A DNA stretch of 64,000 nucleotides, taken from assembly GCA_017311185.1 (NCBI GenBank), contig JAESUZ010000756.1:3106903-3170902 (forward strand), read 5' to 3'. Every line of letters begins with the position of its first letter. Positions within the stretch are counted from its first letter, which is position 1. Of the stretch, positions 54,706-64,000 are shown one piece after another. This stretch comes from Proteles cristata cristata. Taxonomy: Eukaryota > Chordata > Mammalia > Carnivora > Hyaenidae. The notes beneath the pieces are model-generated. The model was not told the origin of the DNA. It saw only the letters and a list, made by a program, of their open reading frames with translations, and made no database searches. The translations under genes and the position numbers were made by a program.

Positions 54706-56232
54706 AAGCATGAATCCTACAAAGAACACAATGACTCTAAACCCGTATTTTTCAATAATAACACTGAATGTAAATGGGTTAGATGCTCCAATCAAAAGAC
54801 ATAGGGTAGCAGAATGGATAAAAAAACAAAATCCATCTATCTACTGTCTACAAGAAACTCATTTTAGACCTGAGGACACCTTCAGATTGAAAGTAAGGGG
54901 ATGGAGAAATATCTATCAGGCTACTGGAAGTCAAAAGAAAGCTGGAGTAGCTATACTTGTATTAGATAAGCTGGACTTTAAAGTAAAGGCAGTATCAAGG
55001 AATGAAGAGGGGCATTATATAATAATTACAGGGTCTATCTATCAGGAAGAGTTAACAATTATAAATTTCTATGCACCGAATACAGGAGCATCCAAATACA
55101 TAAAACAATCACAAACAGAAACAATCTAATGGACAAGAATGTGCTAATAGCAGGGGACTTTAATATGCCACTTACAGCAATGGATAGATAACTAGACAGA
55201 AAATCACTAAAGAAACAATGAACTTGAATGACACATTGCACCAGATGGATCTGACAGACATATTTAGAACCCTACATCCTGAGGCCATGGAATTCACTTT
55301 CTTATCAAGTGTGCATTGCACATTTTCCAAGATAGATCACATACTGGGTCATAAAGTAGCCCTCAATAAATATAAAGAATTGAGATCATACCATGCACAC
55401 TTTCAGATCACAATACTATGAAACTTGAAATCAACCACAGGAAGAAGTCTGAAAAACCTCCAAAAACATGGAGATTAAAGAACACCTTACTAAAGAACGA
55501 ATGAGCCAATCAGGTAATTAGAGATGAAATTTAAAAATATATGGAAACAAATGAAAATGAAAATACAACAATTCAAACTCTATGGGATGTGGCAAAGGAA
55601 GCCCTGAGAGGAAAGTACATTGCACTCCAGGCCTATTTCAAGAAATTAGAAAAAGCGCTAGTACAAAATCTAACAGCTTACCTAAAGGAACTAGAAGGAA
55701 AGCAACAAGAGCACCCCAAGCCCAGTAGGAAAAGAGGAATAATAAAAACCAGGGCAGAAATAAACAATAATGAATCCAAAAAGGCAGTTGGGCAGATCAA
55801 TGAAACCAAGAGTTGATTTTTTGAAAAAATAAGCAAAGTTGACAAAACTCTAGCCAGCCTTCTCAAAAAGAAAAGAGAGCACGCAAATAGACAAAATCAT
55901 GAATGAAAATGGACTTATTACAACCAACCCCTCAGAAATACAAGCAATTATCAGGGAATACTATGAAAAATTATAAGCCAATAAACTGGACAACTTAGAA
56001 GAAATGGACAAATTCCTAAACACACACTCACTACCAAAATTCACACGGGAAGAGAGAAAATCTGAACAGACTCATAACTAGTGAAGAAATTGAATCAGTT
56101 ATCAAAAATCTCCCAACAAATAAGAGCCCTGGGCCAGATGGCTTCCCTGCGGAATTCTACCAGACATTTAAAACAGAGTTAATACACAGTCTTCTCAAGC
56201 AGTTTCAAAAAATAGAAATTGAAGGAAAACTT
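54706..56232 (+). pseudogene. L1 ORF2 N-terminal half (endonuclease and start of RT), broken
   Basis: The start MNPTKNTMTLNPYFSIITLN matches ORF2. APE-type endonuclease blocks are seen: NVNGLDAPIKRHR, CLQETHF, AGDFNMP in a shifted frame near 55151, and SKIDHILGHK near 55349. Further on are the linker KREHANRQ and the RT finger phrase KSPGPDGFPAEFYQTF near 56125 in shifted frames. At least four frame breaks occur, and the catalytic RT motif is absent. Confidence 0.9.
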
Positions 56233-56575
56233 CCAAAACAACATTTTCAAGGTGCTGAAAGCAAAGAATTGTTGACCTACCATTCCATATCCAGTTATTT
56301 TACATCTATATTCAGAAATGAAGGCAAAATAAAGATATTCTAGGATGAAGAAAAATCAAAAGGATTCATCACCACCTGAGAAGCTCTGAAAGCAATGCTA
56401 ACGAAAGTTCACAAGGGGTCCCTGCGTGGCTGTCGGTTAAGCATCTGACTTTGGTCAAGTCATGATCTCACTGTTCGTGCACTTGAGCCCCTTGTTGGGC
56501 TTTGGGTTGACAGCTCAGAGCCTGGATCTTGCTTTAGATTCTGTGTCTCCTTCTCTCTCTCTTCCCCTCCCCCAC

Positions 56576-56630
<55 letters not shown>

Positions 56631-57060
56631 CACTCACTCTCTCTCTCTCTCAAAAAATAAACATTAAAAAATGTAAATAAAGTTCACAAGGAAATGGATC
56701 TATAACTACAAGAAAACTTGGCACTTTAGGAATGAGAAAGATCAATAGATATTTCAATTCTCAATATATATAATGGGCTAATTTTATGCTCTTAAATTCT
56801 TTAAAATATATATTTTAAAATATAAAAAATATATAACATTTTCTGAAGGAATTTCCAATTTATGTTGATAAGTACAACATAAAAGAGGAAGGGTAAAAGG
56901 AACTATATGCTGGCAAGCTTTTTACATTCCATTTGAAGGGATAAAATATTAATTCTAAGTAGGCTGTGAACAGTTAAATATGAATATTATATCCCTTGAA
57001 TGGCCACTGAGAAACATGCATAAGGAGGTAAAGTTAAGAACCTCATAGAAAACATAAACA
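56233..57060 (+). mobile_element. Old L1M/HAL1-like element, right half
   Basis: Resumes with TTCAAGGTGCTGAAAGCAAA and CTACCATTCCATATCC, the ORF1 C-terminal region that directly follows the sequence ending at 51915. Continues as an AT-rich 3' part with a SINE at 56417. Confidence 0.75.
56417..56678 (+). mobile_element. Can-SINE with internal (CA)n microsatellite
   Basis: Head GGTCCCTGCGTGGCTGTCGG. The pyrimidine-rich middle has acquired a CA run of about 24 units (56579-56626). Exact 13-bp duplications AAAGTTCACAAGG occur at 56404-56416 and 56679-56691. Confidence 0.95.
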
Positions 57061-57345
57061 AAAGAAGACCCATACGGTGTTCATGGATTAAAGAACTCAT
57101 TGTAGTAAATTTGCTTAGTCTTCCCAAATTGATCTATTGATTCAATACTATTCTAATCAACATATCAACAAGATCTGTTTTTTTTTTTTTGTAGCAACAA
57201 GCATACTGTCAAGATCATACAAAAAAGGCAAATAACCTAGAATAGGCCAGACAATTTTGAAAAAGAGGAACAAAAGTAGAAGATAAAGACTATCCAATTT
57301 TAGGACTTACTATAAAGATACAATAGTCAAGACTGTGTGGTATCA

Positions 57346-57551
57346 GGGGCGCCTGGGAGGCTTAGTCGGTTAAGTACCCGACCTTCGCTTAGGTCATGAT
57401 CTCGTGGTTCATGGGTTCAAGCCCCATGTCAGGCTCTGTGCTGACTGTCAGCTCAGAGCCTGGAGCCTATTTCAGAGTCTGTATCTCCCTCTCTCTCTGA
57501 CCCTCCCCTACTCACGCTGTTTCTCTCTCTTTCTCCTAGGAAAAAAAAAAA
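57346..57551 (+). mobile_element. Can-SINE, young subfamily
   Basis: GGCGCCTGGGAGGCTTAGTC with CTTCGCTTAGGTCATGATC and CTCTCTTTCTCCTAGG before an A run. Duplications AAGACTGTGTGGTATCA (57329-57345) and AAGACTGTGGTATCA (57552-57566). Confidence 0.94.
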
Positions 57552-57635
57552 AAGACTGTGGTATCATTAGACATAGACCACTTGAACAGAGCCTAGAATC
57601 CAGATATACTCACATAAACAAGATAAGTTAATTTT

Positions 57636-58056
57636 TTTTTTATTTTTTTATTTTTATTTTTTTTTTACAAATAGTTTATTGTCAAATTAGTTTCCACATA
57701 ACACCCAGTGCTCATCCCCACAAGTGCCCTCCTCCATGCCCACCCTCCTCCCCCCCACATCCACCAGTCCTCAGTTTTTGTCAGCATTCAAGAGTCTCTC
57801 ATGGTTTGCCTCTCTCCCTTTCCCCCACCATTTCCGCCCTTCTTCTCCCCCTTGGTCCTCTGTTAAGTTCCTCCTAATCCTCCTATACGTGCACACATAT
57901 GATATTTGTCCTTCTCTGCCTGACTTATTTCGCTCAGCATAACACCCTCAAGGTCCATCCATCTTGCTACACATGGCCAGATTTCATTGTTTCTCATTGC
58001 CATGTAGTATTCCATGGTATAGATAAACCACATCTTCTTGATCCATTCATCTGTTG
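57636..58056 (-). mobile_element. LINE-1 3' end, antisense, 5'-truncated
   Basis: A long T-rich tail, TAGTTTATTGTCAAATTAG, CCCAGTGCTCATCCCCACAA and onwards to CCATTCATCTGTTGAT. GTTAATTTTT before and GTTGATTTTT after suggest the duplication. The open frames on both strands are L1 3'UTR text. Confidence 0.9.
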
Positions 58057-58170
58057 ATTTTTGAGAAACATACAAAAACAATTCAGTGAAGAAAAGGATC
58101 ATCTTCTCAAGCAATGGCATTTGGAGAATTAGAGACCCAAAAGAAAAAACCACCTAAACCTATACCTTAG

Positions 58171-58386
58171 ATCTCTTACAAAAAGAGCCTAGGTGGTTCA
58201 GTCAGTTAAGCATCTGACTCTTGATTTCAGCTTGGGTCATGATCTCATGGTTAGTGACTTTCAGCCCTGCATCAGGCTCTGTGCTAGCAGTAACCTGCTT
58301 GGGATTCTCTCTTTTTCCCTCCAACTCTCTACCTCCTCTGCAGGTGTTCTCTCTCTCTCTCAAAATAAATAAATAAAATTTTTTAA
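58171..58386 (+). mobile_element. Can-SINE, older subfamily
   Basis: AGCCTAGGTGGTTCAGTCAG head with CTCTTGATTTCAGCTTGGG wording, and tail AAAATAAATAAATAAAATTT. The 5' end is mutated and the duplication is unclear. Confidence 0.88.
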
Positions 58387-59154
58387 AGTAACTTGAAATA
58401 AAACATATATTTATTTGTAAAATGTAGAACTAAAAACTTTTAGAAGAAAATACAAGAAAGAATCTTCATGCATGTTGTGTTTGGAAAATAATTCTAAAAT
58501 GTGATCCAAGGCTACAATCCATATAAGGGAAAAAATGAACTAAATTTCTGCAAAATTAAAATCTTTAGTTCTTCAAAAGACACTTTTAAGAAAATTACAA
58601 AAGACCTATTTGCAATCCACATGTTTGACAGTGTTCATATCCTAAATATATAAAGAACCCTCAAGACTCAACAATAAGAAACAATCTATTTTAAAAACAA
58701 ATAGGTTAAAGGTTTGATCAGACACTTCACCAAAGATTTATGGATGGCAAATAAGCACATGGGTAGGTACTCAATATCATAAGACATTAGGGAAATGCTA
58801 ATGCACACCTTTTAGAATGATTAAAGTAAAATTAAAACTAACAGTATCAAATACTGGTGAGGAGGCAGAACAATTAAAACTCTCATTAATTGCTGGTAGG
58901 TATGCCAAATGGTCAAATCACTCTAGAAAAACAGTTTGGCAGTTTCTTATAGTTAAATGTGCAATTACCATATGACCCAGAAATTGCGCTTCTGTGTATT
59001 ACTCTAGAAAAATGAAAACTTATGCTCACAGAAGAACCTATATGTGAATGCTTATGACTGTTTATTCATACGTGCCAGAAACTGAAATCAACTCAAACAG
59101 CTTTCAATAAATGAGTAAACAAACTGGGGTGTCCACATAAAGAGAGACATAATA

Positions 59155-59616
59155 GTCTCTCCCCCCTTATCTGCAATTTTGCTTTTCATGGTTTCATTTG
59201 CCCTCAGTCTAGCACACTGTGTATGCAGAAGGTCCTCCTGATGTATCCTCACAAGGTCAATAGCAGCATAACACTATGTCCCAGTGCCTGCGTCATTCCT
59301 CACTCCGTCTCATCATGGAGGCACTTTATCGTCTCATATCCTCACAAGAAGAAGGGTAAGTACAATGTAATAAGATATTTTGAGAGAAAGAGGCCACATT
59401 CACCTAACTTTCACCATAGTATAGTGTTATAATTCTTCTATTTTATGCTTAGTTGTTGTTCATTTCTTACTGTCCCTAATTCATAAATCAAACTTTATTG
59501 TAGTTATGTATATAGAGGAAAACCATAGTAGATATAGGGCCTGGGACTATCTGTAGTTTCAGACATCCCCTGAGCATCTTGGGAGGGATCCCCCATAGGT
59601 AAGGGGGGTACTGCCA
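59155..59616 (+). mobile_element. Tigger-type DNA transposon, internally deleted
   Basis: Near-palindromic ends CTCCCCCCTTATCTGCAATT and CATAGGTAAGGGGGGTACTG lie next to TA dinucleotides. Internal AATAAGATATTTTGAGAGAA and GTATAGTGTTATAATTCTTC fit a non-autonomous TcMar-Tigger family. L1 sequence continues on both sides. Confidence 0.8.
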
Positions 59617-59950
59617 TACTACTCAGAAAGAAAAAGGAGGCCGGTATTGATGTGCACACAATCAGATGAATCTAAGTGAAGAATGCAGTCTCAAAAGGTT
59701 GCATGATTGTTATACAGCATTTTGGATAACGTAAAATGAAGGCACTGAAACTAGACTACTGGTTACTAGAACTGGGAGTGGGAATGGATTTAACCATAGT
59801 ACGAGGGCAACAAGTGGAATTTCTTTTTTCTTTAAAGACCTGTTTTGTATCCTGATTATGGTGGTTGGCTACATGAGCCTATACATGTATGAAAACTCAC
59901 AGATCTGCTCACACAAAAACATTAATTTTACAGTATGCTTATTTTTTAGG

Positions 59951-60479
59951 TGGCATTATGACCTCTTTATTGACTGCAACTCTTATTTATACCTCTGGTA
60001 AAACCAACAACTCTAAAGATCATGCTAAGCACAGTTTCATCGATTTCTTTTTAAATTCCCAGTAGACAACCATGTGAAAATTGAAACAATTTATGGCAAT
60101 TAAATACACATGAATATTTTAGCAGTGTAATCAAGATCTATCAGGTAAAATTTATAACAAAGTTAATTTAACATGTATTACTGTGTTGAATTGTGTTTTG
60201 GGTGGCATGATATGCAGGCCATTTAACTGGCAGTAATTAGTATGACTTTTATAGTTAGCGCATTTAGAAAATTTCACCAGTATCTTCAACCATTGTCAAT
60301 ATTTTCAAATCCTGATGTTCATCATATGTAAAACTCTTATTCACTTCTCTTATTTTGGGGCATGAGTAACAAGAGAAAGAATTTCTTGGAAGTAGCAACA
60401 TTGATTTACTTAAGAGAAATATTGGATTGGGTAGAAAAAAAAGAGTTAAAACTTAAGACTTCTACTAACCCACAGTAAT
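59951..60479. other. Unassigned DNA
   Basis: About 0.5 kb without recognised repeats or genes. Confidence 0.4.
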
Positions 60480-61250
60480 TTAATGCATACCTATTGCATA
60501 CAATGCAGTGCATTAGAAATTTTAGCAGGTACAATTGCAAATAATCCAAGATCTCAGACCCTCAAAGAAATTCACAGAAGAGTGAGAAAAACAGAGTCCA
60601 GTACATGCAAATTGTGTGAACTGTAAAGTGTTTGCTGAAATATAAATAATGCAAAGCAGGCTTTGATATACATGACAACATAAATAACATGATTCTATAG
60701 GTTTTTATAGAGGGAAAACTTATTTGTAACTGAAAAGATCTAGGACCTTGTTGGGAAGGCAATGATTGAGTTGAACAAGTTAGAGGCAAGGGTGTGTTGA
60801 GGCTGTGTCATCAATACTTGCAGTGTCCACAACTGAGCTGAGTGACGTATGGAATGGATGCTTAAGAAAATGAGAAATGTTGTTGGGACATGTTGAGTTT
60901 GAGGCATGGATTACACTGAAATGCCAGCTGGAAGCTCAGGATGGAAGTCAGAGGAGGAAGAGCAATGTGCACACAAGCTAAAGTAAGTGGAACAAAGTGA
61001 AAAGACATGAGCTCACCAAGAAAATGTATGAGAAAAAAGGAGGACTGTGAACAAATACCTAAATCATATGGCTTTTAGTAGGAGAAGAAGTCAAGGTTAC
61101 AGGCTGAGCAAGGGCTAGCAAGGTAGGAGAAGTAAGGAAGTTTATTAGAGAGGTAAGAGAGAAAACCGTATGAAACCCTAAAGGATGCTGACACATTATT
61201 CTTCATCAGCTGCCGTCAATGGAAGCCAAATTTTAGGTAAATAAAGACAG
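60480..61250 (-). mobile_element. Probable LINE-2 fragment, antisense
   Basis: GGACATGTTGAGTTTGAGGC near 60887, AGCTGGAAGCTCAGGATGG near 60925, and GCAAGGTAGGAGAAGTAAGG near 61118 then TCAATGGAAGCCAAATTTTA near 61216 follow the reverse-complement order of the L2 body. Highly diverged. Confidence 0.55.
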
Positions 61251-63389
61251 AATAAGAGTCTAAAAAGCAAAAATACAAAGTAAAGACGTTTTAGGATATT
61301 AAACATCGAGACTCTACAAGCCTGATTCTCTAGGACATTACTTGGTCTCAGATGATGGTATGACCTCTGCAGACATGTGGATTACATAAAGCATTGCCCC
61401 CTTTCATCTTGGAATAAAATATTGGTCCATGATTTGCCCCAGCCATTAAACTGATACCTGTAACTGTGGCTGGGCAACATCGGAAGCCAGGAAGACATTG
61501 AGAGAGGTATTATTTTTCAGATGATTTGCAATCTTCTGAGAAAAAAATAATGAAAAAAATGTAAGTAGGACTTCTCTCCAGCTGTGACCAATTTCCTCAC
61601 ACTGCATTGAGACAACCAGCTTGGAACCAGCAAACTCAGATGACTTGAGCTTGCAGTCGAACTCAGTGCACAGCCATGAGGGAATAAACAAGTATCACCT
61701 GTTTCTCAGGCCATGCTTTTTTTCTGTTTTTTAGGGCACATTGTTATATCATCCATAACTGATTCCTTGGAAAATCTGGCCACAACATTTTGTGGAGTAT
61801 TCTTAAGGTTCAGGATTCTGGCACTTCTTATTTGCTATGACCTGCTCCCTAGTCAATTGGGGGTAGAAATAGTCACTTTCTGGGGGAATTGTGGGTGAGC
61901 AAGGCAGACTGGCAAAATTGGTATAGGTTTCTCTCTGGGGGCCCTTGTTCCATTTTTTTCCCCCGAGGTCACACATGATAGTATTCCCATAGAATGGTTT
62001 ATGACACTTCCCACCCAAGAAAACACATAACAAAAATAGCTTCTCTCTTATCCTACAGCAGCCTCTTCCCCCAGGACTTGACCGCTCCATGACAATAAAA
62101 TAGCCTCATGGAAACAGACTAAGTGGGTTGTCCTGGTATGTGCTTTTGTTTCATTTTACTGTAGTTTTATTCTACTGCTATGGAGACCTGGCTTGAGGGT
62201 ACTGGATAAATGCTAAATAATAATCAGGCTGAGAAAAAGAAATGGATTTCCCAGCGTAGTAGGTATAAAGAGAACGGGCTTAATTATTGATTCTCATTCC
62301 TGCCTTGTTCACACCTCGGCTCACATTCAAATAACTCGAGGGAAAAAAGAGTTCAGAATCTAGTAAAGCAGAAATTATTTTAAGACTGTTAGGGTGTCAG
62401 TTCCATACTTCCTTTAATTTGGAAATGTATTTCTACACCGTTGTACTAGATCAATAAAGAAAATACAAGAAGAAAGTTTATTGATAGATATTCTAGCTGC
62501 TGAAGTTGTAGTCTGCCAGATGGAAGATTAAGCCAAGGAGAAATCAGAGAGCATGGCCCTTGGGAAGTTCTGAGGCCACTTTTCTATATGATTGTCAATT
62601 TAGAATTGTGTGCCTTTAACTACCAATTAGAAACCTCTAGGAACCCTTGGGGGGAGAGGTGACATGGCATGGATTTTGCTTTGGTATATTGTAACAGTAA
62701 GCTTTGGATCTCTTTAACTTTTTACTAAAGGGACCATATTAAAAATTAAAATCTTTCAAATTTATGCAACTAGTTTTGAACTATCTCATGGTATCTAAGG
62801 GTCAAATCCAATGAGTTCATTTGGATGGAAAAACATGTCCAAGAAACATATTACTTTTTCTGTTTTCAACATGAAACATTAGATTCAAGCTTTTCAGTGG
62901 AAAAAAAAATTCTATGAATAATAGGAACATGTTTGTGATTGTTTCACAAGCTTGACTTTCATGATGTTTCTACAGAAGCTCAGTGAAAAGGAGAGTAGGC
63001 AATTACACATTCAATCTGGATGTCAACCGAGGTCGTCCTGTCCTTTGAGACTTAGATGAAATTAATGTCAACCACTATTCCCATCTTTAATGAGAAGCTC
63101 GATATCTGCTCTAAGATTCTGAAACACATCTTAAATGTACCTTCTCATAGTTATCTGTATTTTTAACTACCTATTCCCATTGAACTTGCATCTTCCCTCC
63201 CATGACTGTTCTTATTGTCTAGTGCTAATTTGTACACCAACACAGCCCCTTTATTTCCTAAAACTCTATTCTTAAAACACATTTATATGAAACAAATGGC
63301 TATTAAATTATAGCAATATACAGAATTAAATTTAAAAAAAGTCTTCCAAAAATTCTTCCAGTCTTCCCTCCCACCAGGAAATTTATATT
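61251..63389. other. Unassigned, SINE-free DNA
   Basis: No gene identified. Minus-strand frames at 61446-61691 (81 codons) and 61803-62090 (95 codons) and a plus frame at 61713-61898 overlap a segment with repeat-like texture (61440-62100). They have no domain, splice or start context that I can support. The rest (62100-63389) looks single-copy. Confidence 0.4.
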
Positions 63390-63430
63390 GTCCAATTTTT
63401 CTTTCTTTTTCTCTTTTTCTTCCTTCCTTT

Positions 63431-63474
<44 letters not shown>

Positions 63475-63490
63475 TTTTTTTTCTTTTTTT
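63390..63490. repeat. (CTTT)n microsatellite, left part
   Basis: TTTCTTTCTTTC units leading into T homopolymers at the tail of the antisense SINE. Confidence 0.95.
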
Positions 63491-63692
63491 TTTCTTTTAA
63501 TATTTTTATTTATAGGAGAGACAGCGTGAGCAGGGGAGGGTCAGAGAGAGAGGGAGTCACAGACTGAAACAGGCTCCAGGCTCTGAGCTGGCAGTCAGCA
63601 CAGAGCCCGACGTGGGGCCGGAACCCACGAATCGCGAGATCATGACCCAAGCGAAAGTCGGACGCTTAACCGACTAAGCCACCCAGGCGCCC
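63491..63692 (-). mobile_element. Can-SINE, young subfamily, antisense
   Basis: The reversed head GCGAAAGTCGGACGCTTAAC and CGACTAAGCCACCCAGGCGC, with CTGGCAGTCAGCACAGAGCC, show all young-subfamily diagnostics. It inserted within a pyrimidine microsatellite, so the duplication cannot be read. Confidence 0.95.
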
Positions 63693-63804
63693 CTCTCTTT
63701 CTTTTTTCTTTCTTCCTTCCATCCTTCCCTCCCTCCTTCCCTCATTTCTTCCTTCCTTCCTTCCTTCCTTCCTTCCTTCCTTCCTTCCTTCCTTCCTTCC
63801 TAAC
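63693..63804. repeat. (CTTT)n/(CCTT)n microsatellite, right part
   Basis: TTTCTTTCTTCC passing into about 17 CCTT units up to CCTAACTAGC. Confidence 0.96.
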
Positions 63805-64000
63805 TAGCTAGAAATTTATACTTCTTTATCCCCCTCACCTATTTCACCCATCCCACAACCCACCTCTCTTTTGTCAACCACCAGTTTGTTCTCTCTATTT
63901 ATGAGTCTGGTTCCAGTTTGTTTGTTTTCCTTATTTTGTTCTTTATATTGCACCTATAAGTGAAATCATATGACATTTGTCTTTTTCTGTCTGACTTATT
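63805..64000 (-). mobile_element. LINE-1 3' end, antisense, cut by window edge
   Basis: AACCACCAGTTTGTTCTCTC, GAGTCTGGTTCCAGTTTGTT and the TTTCTGTCTGACTTATT end belong to a carnivore L1 3' region in reverse. The CTTT/CCTT arrays beside it may derive from its tail. Confidence 0.8.

Larger units (their letters stand above)
51901..56247 (-). mobile_element. Composite LINE-1 insertion: 5' inversion plus 3' transduction
   Basis: Exact 15-bp duplications CCAAAACAACATTTT lie at 51901-51915 and 56233-56247. From left to right are a T-rich tail, about 290 bp of non-L1 DNA, an inner T-rich tail, the L1 3' end and ORF2 C-terminus antisense (52231 to about 53957), then ORF1 and ORF2 5' half in sense orientation (about 53960-56232). 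This is the structure expected of twin priming by a minus-strand L1. About 250 ORF2 codons between the two halves appear missing. All frames are broken. Confidence 0.88.
57061..59950 (+). mobile_element. Old LINE-1 (L1M) ORF2 C-terminus and 3' region, with four insertions
   Basis: TCTTCCCAAATTGATCTATT near 57119, GAAAAAGAGGAACAAAAGTA near 57260, ACTTTTAGAAGAAAATACAA near 58435, AAAAACAGTTTGGCAGTTTC near 58927, and CTGGTTACTAGAACTGGGAG near 59759 give sense L1 order. A young SINE, an L1 3' end, an older SINE and a Tigger element interrupt it. Confidence 0.8.

Noticed and set aside
53973..56232. Possible functional reverse transcriptase or retron-like system
   Set aside because: The frames are LINE-1 ORF1 and ORF2 with several stops and frameshifts. 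The RT catalytic region is missing at the inversion.
61803..62090. 95-codon minus-strand frame as a possible gene or retroviral fragment
   Set aside because: No motif I can name, no partner frames, and the surrounding texture is repeat-like. A protein search would be needed to support any call.

Overview
The window is mammalian, and specifically carnivoran. About 38 tRNA-derived SINEs have the carnivore Can-SINE layout: a tRNA-Lys-like head with Pol III A and B boxes, a CT-rich middle and an AAATAAA-type A-rich tail. The wording after the head (CTGACAGCTCAGAGCC) is the feliform version, so a cat-like carnivore (Feliformia) is the best inference. The species cannot be fixed from sequence alone. 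I find no host protein-coding exon, no functional RNA gene and no prokaryotic feature. The longest open frames are either simple repeats (K/E/R or F/L/S runs) or decayed LINE-1 reading frames. The window reads as a gene desert or a large intron.

Layout. 1-19 kb is old L1M/HAL1-like LINE-1, cut by SINEs, an MLT1 LTR, another LTR and a hAT element. 19-22.2 kb holds ancient interspersed repeats, including two LTR-like copies in the same orientation. 22.2-25.3 kb is mostly single-copy and SINE-free, with a candidate CTCF motif near 24.15 kb. 25.3-28.6 kb holds L1M, L2 and MER5A. 28.6-30.5 kb is a second single-copy, SINE-free stretch. 30.5-38.2 kb contains L2 with two clean SINE insertions, an L1M carrying an LTR-like insertion, and a 280-bp G-rich polypurine tract. 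38.2-46 kb is two long old L1M blocks in opposite orientation, which host an internally deleted Tigger1, an MLT1 LTR and several SINEs. 46-50.5 kb has SINEs, a long CTTT/CTTC tract and an L1 3' end. 50.6-60 kb is a nested stack. A LINE-1 with a 5' inversion and an apparent 3' transduction sits inside an older L1M/HAL1 between 15-bp target-site duplications. Further SINE, L1 and Tigger insertions lie beside it. 60-63.4 kb is SINE-free, with an L2 fragment and unassigned DNA. The end holds another SINE and L1 3' end in pyrimidine microsatellites.

No genes act together here. The biology visible is transposition history: target-site duplications, nesting order, twin priming, 3' transduction, and a young SINE subfamily with shared diagnostic bases. 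I did not find a convincing undescribed molecular system. The strongest item is the composite LINE-1 insertion at 51.9-56.2 kb. Family names rest on my recognition of consensus sequences, and no repeat-database search was run. Boundaries without a stated target-site duplication are approximate to tens of bases.
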